Shown one piece after another: positions 61,660 through 64,000 of a stretch of DNA of 64,000 bases. Origin of the DNA: Terriglobia bacterium (lineage in GTDB: Bacteria > Acidobacteriota > Terriglobia > Terriglobales > Acidobacteriaceae). Both the position numbers and the translations under genes were made by a program. The notes below the pieces were generated by a model. The model did not search any database. It worked only from the letters and a program-made list of their open reading frames with translations, and was not told the origin of the DNA. Position 1 is the stretch's first letter. Each line of letters starts with the position of its first letter. The stretch is taken from contig JAIQGK010000012.1 in assembly GCA_020072645.1 (NCBI GenBank), positions 372,001 to 436,000 of the forward strand, written 5' to 3'.

Positions 61660-64000
61660 GAGCACACACGATTGGCCCAAGAAAAACGTCGATCAAACCC
61701 GGAAAGAGCGGTCAAGATTCAAAATGGCCAGCTCGAATTCTCGTCCTCGATACTGAGACAACGATTGATACAGAACAACAATTGATATTCGGAGTCTATA
61801 GACTCTGCAATTTGATTGAAGAAAAGTATCTCTGCTGCGAAGAAGGAATATTTCACAAGGAAAACATCAGTAACCGCGAGCGGGAAATTTTGGAAGCTTA
61901 TGCAAAGAAAAGCTTCGCGGGTATCGAGATAAAAAGTTTTCCTCCAAAGCTGGACTTGAAAATCTATCCGCGCTGGAAATTTATAGAAAGAGTATTTTGG
62001 AAAACCTTGGCCGCTGGCGGGATGATTGTTGGATTGAACATACCATTTGACCTGTCTCGTCTCGCTCTTGGCTGGGCAAGAGCCCGTAACGGCGGGTGGT
62101 CGCTTATCATGTCAGAGCGCATCTCTCGCAAGACAGGTCAAAGTGAGCCCAATCCAAACCGGCCCCGGATTCGAGTTGACGCACCTTTCATAGCTTTGCT
62201 TCGTTCCGAACATCCAGAGGAATGGCCCCCAGGTAGGTTTCTCGATCTGCACACTGTTTCCCTTGCATTATTTGGCGAAGCCATGGGCTTAGAGGCTTTG
62301 TGTCAACGGTTAGAAATCCCCGGAAAAATTGCGCACGAACCAAGCGGAAAAATTATGCCTGCCGAAATCGATTATTGTCGGGGAGATGTACGAGCAACCC
62401 ATACCGCGCTGAATGAATTGAAAAAAGAATTCGATCTGCATCCGTTGGAACACCTGTGGCCTGACAAAGCTTATTCTCCCGCCTCAATAGCTAAAGCTTA
62501 CTTGGACGGAATGGGAATTATTCCACCAAAAGAAAAATTCGCCGTATCGAACAAAGTCCTGGGCATTGCGATGCAAGCATACTATGGCGGTAGAGCGGAA
62601 TGCCGGGTGCGGAGGACTCCCGTTCCGGTGATTCATACAGATTTCAAAAGCCAATATCCGACCGTAAATACGCTCCTTGGAAACTGGAGAGTGTTAACCG
62701 CTAAGAGCATATCGTTCGACGACGCAACCGAAGATGTGCGGAGATTTGTTAGCGCCGTAAAATTAGATGATCTTTTCAATCCTGATACGTGGAAAAAGTT
62801 ATCTTTTTTTGCGCTTGTCCGGCCAGATAAAGACATCCTGCCAATTCGGACGGCGTATAACAACGTAACGCAAAACATCGGCATAAACGAACTTACCTCA
62901 AATCAGCCGATCTGGTTTGCGGGTCCTGATGTCGTCAAGTCAGCAATTCTGAGCGGCAAGGTGCCACATATCGAAAGAGCGATTCGGATAAAGCCGATAG
63001 GCAAACAGCCCGGACTAAAGACAATAAGATTGCGGGGAACTCTCGCAATAGACCCGAGACGAAATGATTTCTTTCGCTATGTTGTAGAGGAACGCGAACG
63101 CCAAAAAGGCAACAAAGCGCAGGCTGACTTCTTAAAAGTTCTTGCCAATGCCGGAAGTTACGGTCTATTCGTGGAAATCAATCCAGAGAAATCGGCGAAG
63201 CCAGTCAAAATTAAAGTTTTTTCCGGTGAACAGTCGTTTGAGCAATCATCACAGGTTATTGAAAAACACGGTCGATGGTACTTCCCGCCCCTTGCGGCGC
63301 TAATCACTGCGGGTGGTCGGTTGCTTTTGGGAATGCTTGAAAAATCTGTAATAAACGAGGGAGGAGCACACCTCTTTTGCGACACCGATTCACTGTGCAT
63401 CGTTGGATCAAATCAGGGCAGCTTCGTTCCTTGTTTAGGGGGAAGGCACAGTTTGCCGAATGGTAAAGACGCGGTCAAAGCCCTTTCGCGAAAAGCTATT
63501 GAGCAAATTGCAAATAGGTTCAGGTTGCTCAATCCGTATCATCCTCACGTTGTCCCGCACCTTCTAAAGATCGAGGATATTAATTTTGATTCGTCAGGCC
63601 AGCTTCGCAAACTTATGGGTTACGCGATTTCTGCCAAACGGTACGTTCTTTATCAGCAATCCAAATCTCAGCTCACCATAATCGAACCAAAGGCTCACGG
63701 CTTAGGCTATCTTTATCCGCCAATAGAGAAAAAAGGGAAGGATGATCCGCACTGGACATTCGAGGCTTGGAAATGGATGTTGTGCAAGGAACTTGGTTTG
63801 CGAAGTTCCGCGCCTCGCTGGGTTGATCTGCCTGCAATGATGCGAATTGTTGTAAGCACGCCGAATGTGCTCGGTAGGTTTAATCAGCTGACGCGACCTT
63901 ACAATTTTCTGTTTTGTCCCTTGATCGATGCGGTTGCCGGTTATCCAGCAAATTTGGATAGAGACAATTGCACATTGATAACAGCATTCACAAAAAATCG
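61632..64000 (+). CDS. Family B DNA polymerase, N-terminal 789 residues (cut by window end)
   Basis: ATG 61632, open to the edge; no stop seen. Exonuclease motifs: ExoI LVLDTETT (D40, E42), ExoII GLNIPFDLSRL (N136, D140), ExoIII YCRGDVRATH (Y248, D252). Polymerase motifs: A HTDFKSQYPT (D337), B KVLANAGSYG (K502, N506, Y510), C FCDTDSLC (D583, D585). All catalytic acids are present, so both activities should work. Element-encoded PolB would copy the element DNA, as in self-synthesising casposons. Lower G+C than flanking host genes. Whether it is protein-primed cannot be told from the part seen. Confidence 0.9.
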   Translation, partial: MSANHDLFLRAHTIGPRKTSIKPGKSGQDSKWPARILVLDTETTIDTEQQLIFGVYRLCNLIEEKYLCCEEGIFHKENISNREREILEAYAKKSFAGIEIKSFPPKLDLKIYPRWKFIERVFWKTLAAGGMIVGLNIPFDLSRLALGWARARNGGWSLIMSERISRKTGQSEPNPNRPRIRVDAPFIALLRSEHPEEWPPGRFLDLHTVSLALFGEAMGLEALCQRLEIPGKIAHEPSGKIMPAEIDYCRGDVRATHTALNELKKEFDLHPLEHLWPDKAYSPASIAKAYLDGMGIIPPKEKFAVSNKVLGIAMQAYYGGRAECRVRRTPVPVIHTDFKSQYPTVNTLLGNWRVLTAKSISFDDATEDVRRFVSAVKLDDLFNPDTWKKLSFFALVRPDKDILPIRTAYNNVTQNIGINELTSNQPIWFAGPDVVKSAILSGKVPHIERAIRIKPIGKQPGLKTIRLRGTLAIDPRRNDFFRYVVEERERQKGNKAQADFLKVLANAGSYGLFVEINPEKSAKPVKIKVFSGEQSFEQSSQVIEKHGRWYFPPLAALITAGGRLLLGMLEKSVINEGGAHLFCDTDSLCIVGSNQGSFVPCLGGRHSLPNGKDAVKALSRKAIEQIANRFRLLNPYHPHVVPHLLKIEDINFDSSGQLRKLMGYAISAKRYVLYQQSKSQLTIIEPKAHGLGYLYPPIEKKGKDDPHWTFEAWKWMLCKELGLRSSAPRWVDLPAMMRIVVSTPNVLGRFNQLTRPYNFLFCPLIDAVAGYPANLDRDNCTLITAFTKN

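Larger units (their letters stand above)
56194..64000. mobile_element. Casposon-like element (Cas1 integrase, family B DNA polymerase, HNH, HTH); right end outside window
   Basis: The segment holds the casposon hallmark set: Cas1 with intact catalytic residues fused to a C-terminal HTH, family B polymerase, HNH nuclease and HTH protein, plus small DNA-binding and nuclease cargo. No cas2, CRISPR repeats or effector gene is here. Codon use and base composition look more AT-rich than the flanking thrS/purine genes, especially in polB. The left boundary is unresolved (between thrS at 56022 and 56194); the coordinates given are the first element gene to the window edge. Terminal inverted repeats and target duplication could not be tested because the right end is missing. 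Confidence 0.65.

Noticed and set aside
56194-64000. CRISPR-Cas locus
   Set aside because: Only Cas1 is present; no direct-repeat array, cas2 or effector seen on either strand.

Overview
The window is chromosomal DNA of a moderately GC-rich bacterium. The gene content (two TPR plus carboxypeptidase-regulatory secreted proteins in tandem, many signal-peptide proteins of unknown role, an ECF sigma/anti-sigma operon with a DUF4097-like protein, paired acyl-CoA dehydrogenases, dispersed 'CTTCGTGTCCTTTGCGG'-type intergenic repeats) suggests an Acidobacteriota member. This assignment is inference; no rRNA or tRNA gene was recognised.

Layout. 0-5.6 kb: rhomboid protease (cut by the window edge), M28 peptidase, a LysW-like zinc ribbon, two small secreted proteins, ribosomal protein S1 and a HIT protein. 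5.8-8.8 kb: an accessory patch with an unrecognised 384-aa protein behind a tiny coupled ORF, an AT-rich gap and an Xre/RES toxin-antitoxin pair. 8.9-12.7 kb: a secreted protein with a possible caspase-like domain, a dockerin-type secreted protein and a PRC-barrel protein. 12.8-15.9 kb: a minimal class II lanthipeptide locus, a 60-aa Cys-rich precursor directly followed by a LanM synthetase. 16.3-25.5 kb: acyl-CoA ligase, lipid kinase, REC-PAS protein, membrane proteins, then methyltransferase, two tandem acyl carrier proteins and FabF. 25.6-30.7 kb: M23 peptidase and an ECF sigma / anti-sigma-HEAT / DUF4097 / PDZ operon. 31-39 kb: an epimerase remnant, an acyl-CoA dehydrogenase pair, a GNAT, the TPR paralogs and queD-queE-queC (7-deazaguanine synthesis). 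39-56 kb: housekeeping genes for a DinG-type helicase, Der GTPase, TrmFO, SelB, PurL, PurF and ThrRS, plus an excisionase-like HTH gene with a striking operator.

The most interesting segment is 56.2-64.0 kb, upstream of thrS. A Cas1 homologue with its active-site residues intact and a C-terminal zinc ribbon plus HTH has no cas2, CRISPR array or effector beside it. It sits with a family B DNA polymerase (open at the window end), an HNH nuclease, an HTH protein, a PD-(D/E)XK-type nuclease and several small zinc-ribbon or DNA-binding proteins. This gene set matches a casposon, a self-synthesising transposon that uses Cas1 as integrase. The right end lies outside the window, and the terminal inverted repeats and target-site duplication could not be seen, so the assignment rests on gene content.
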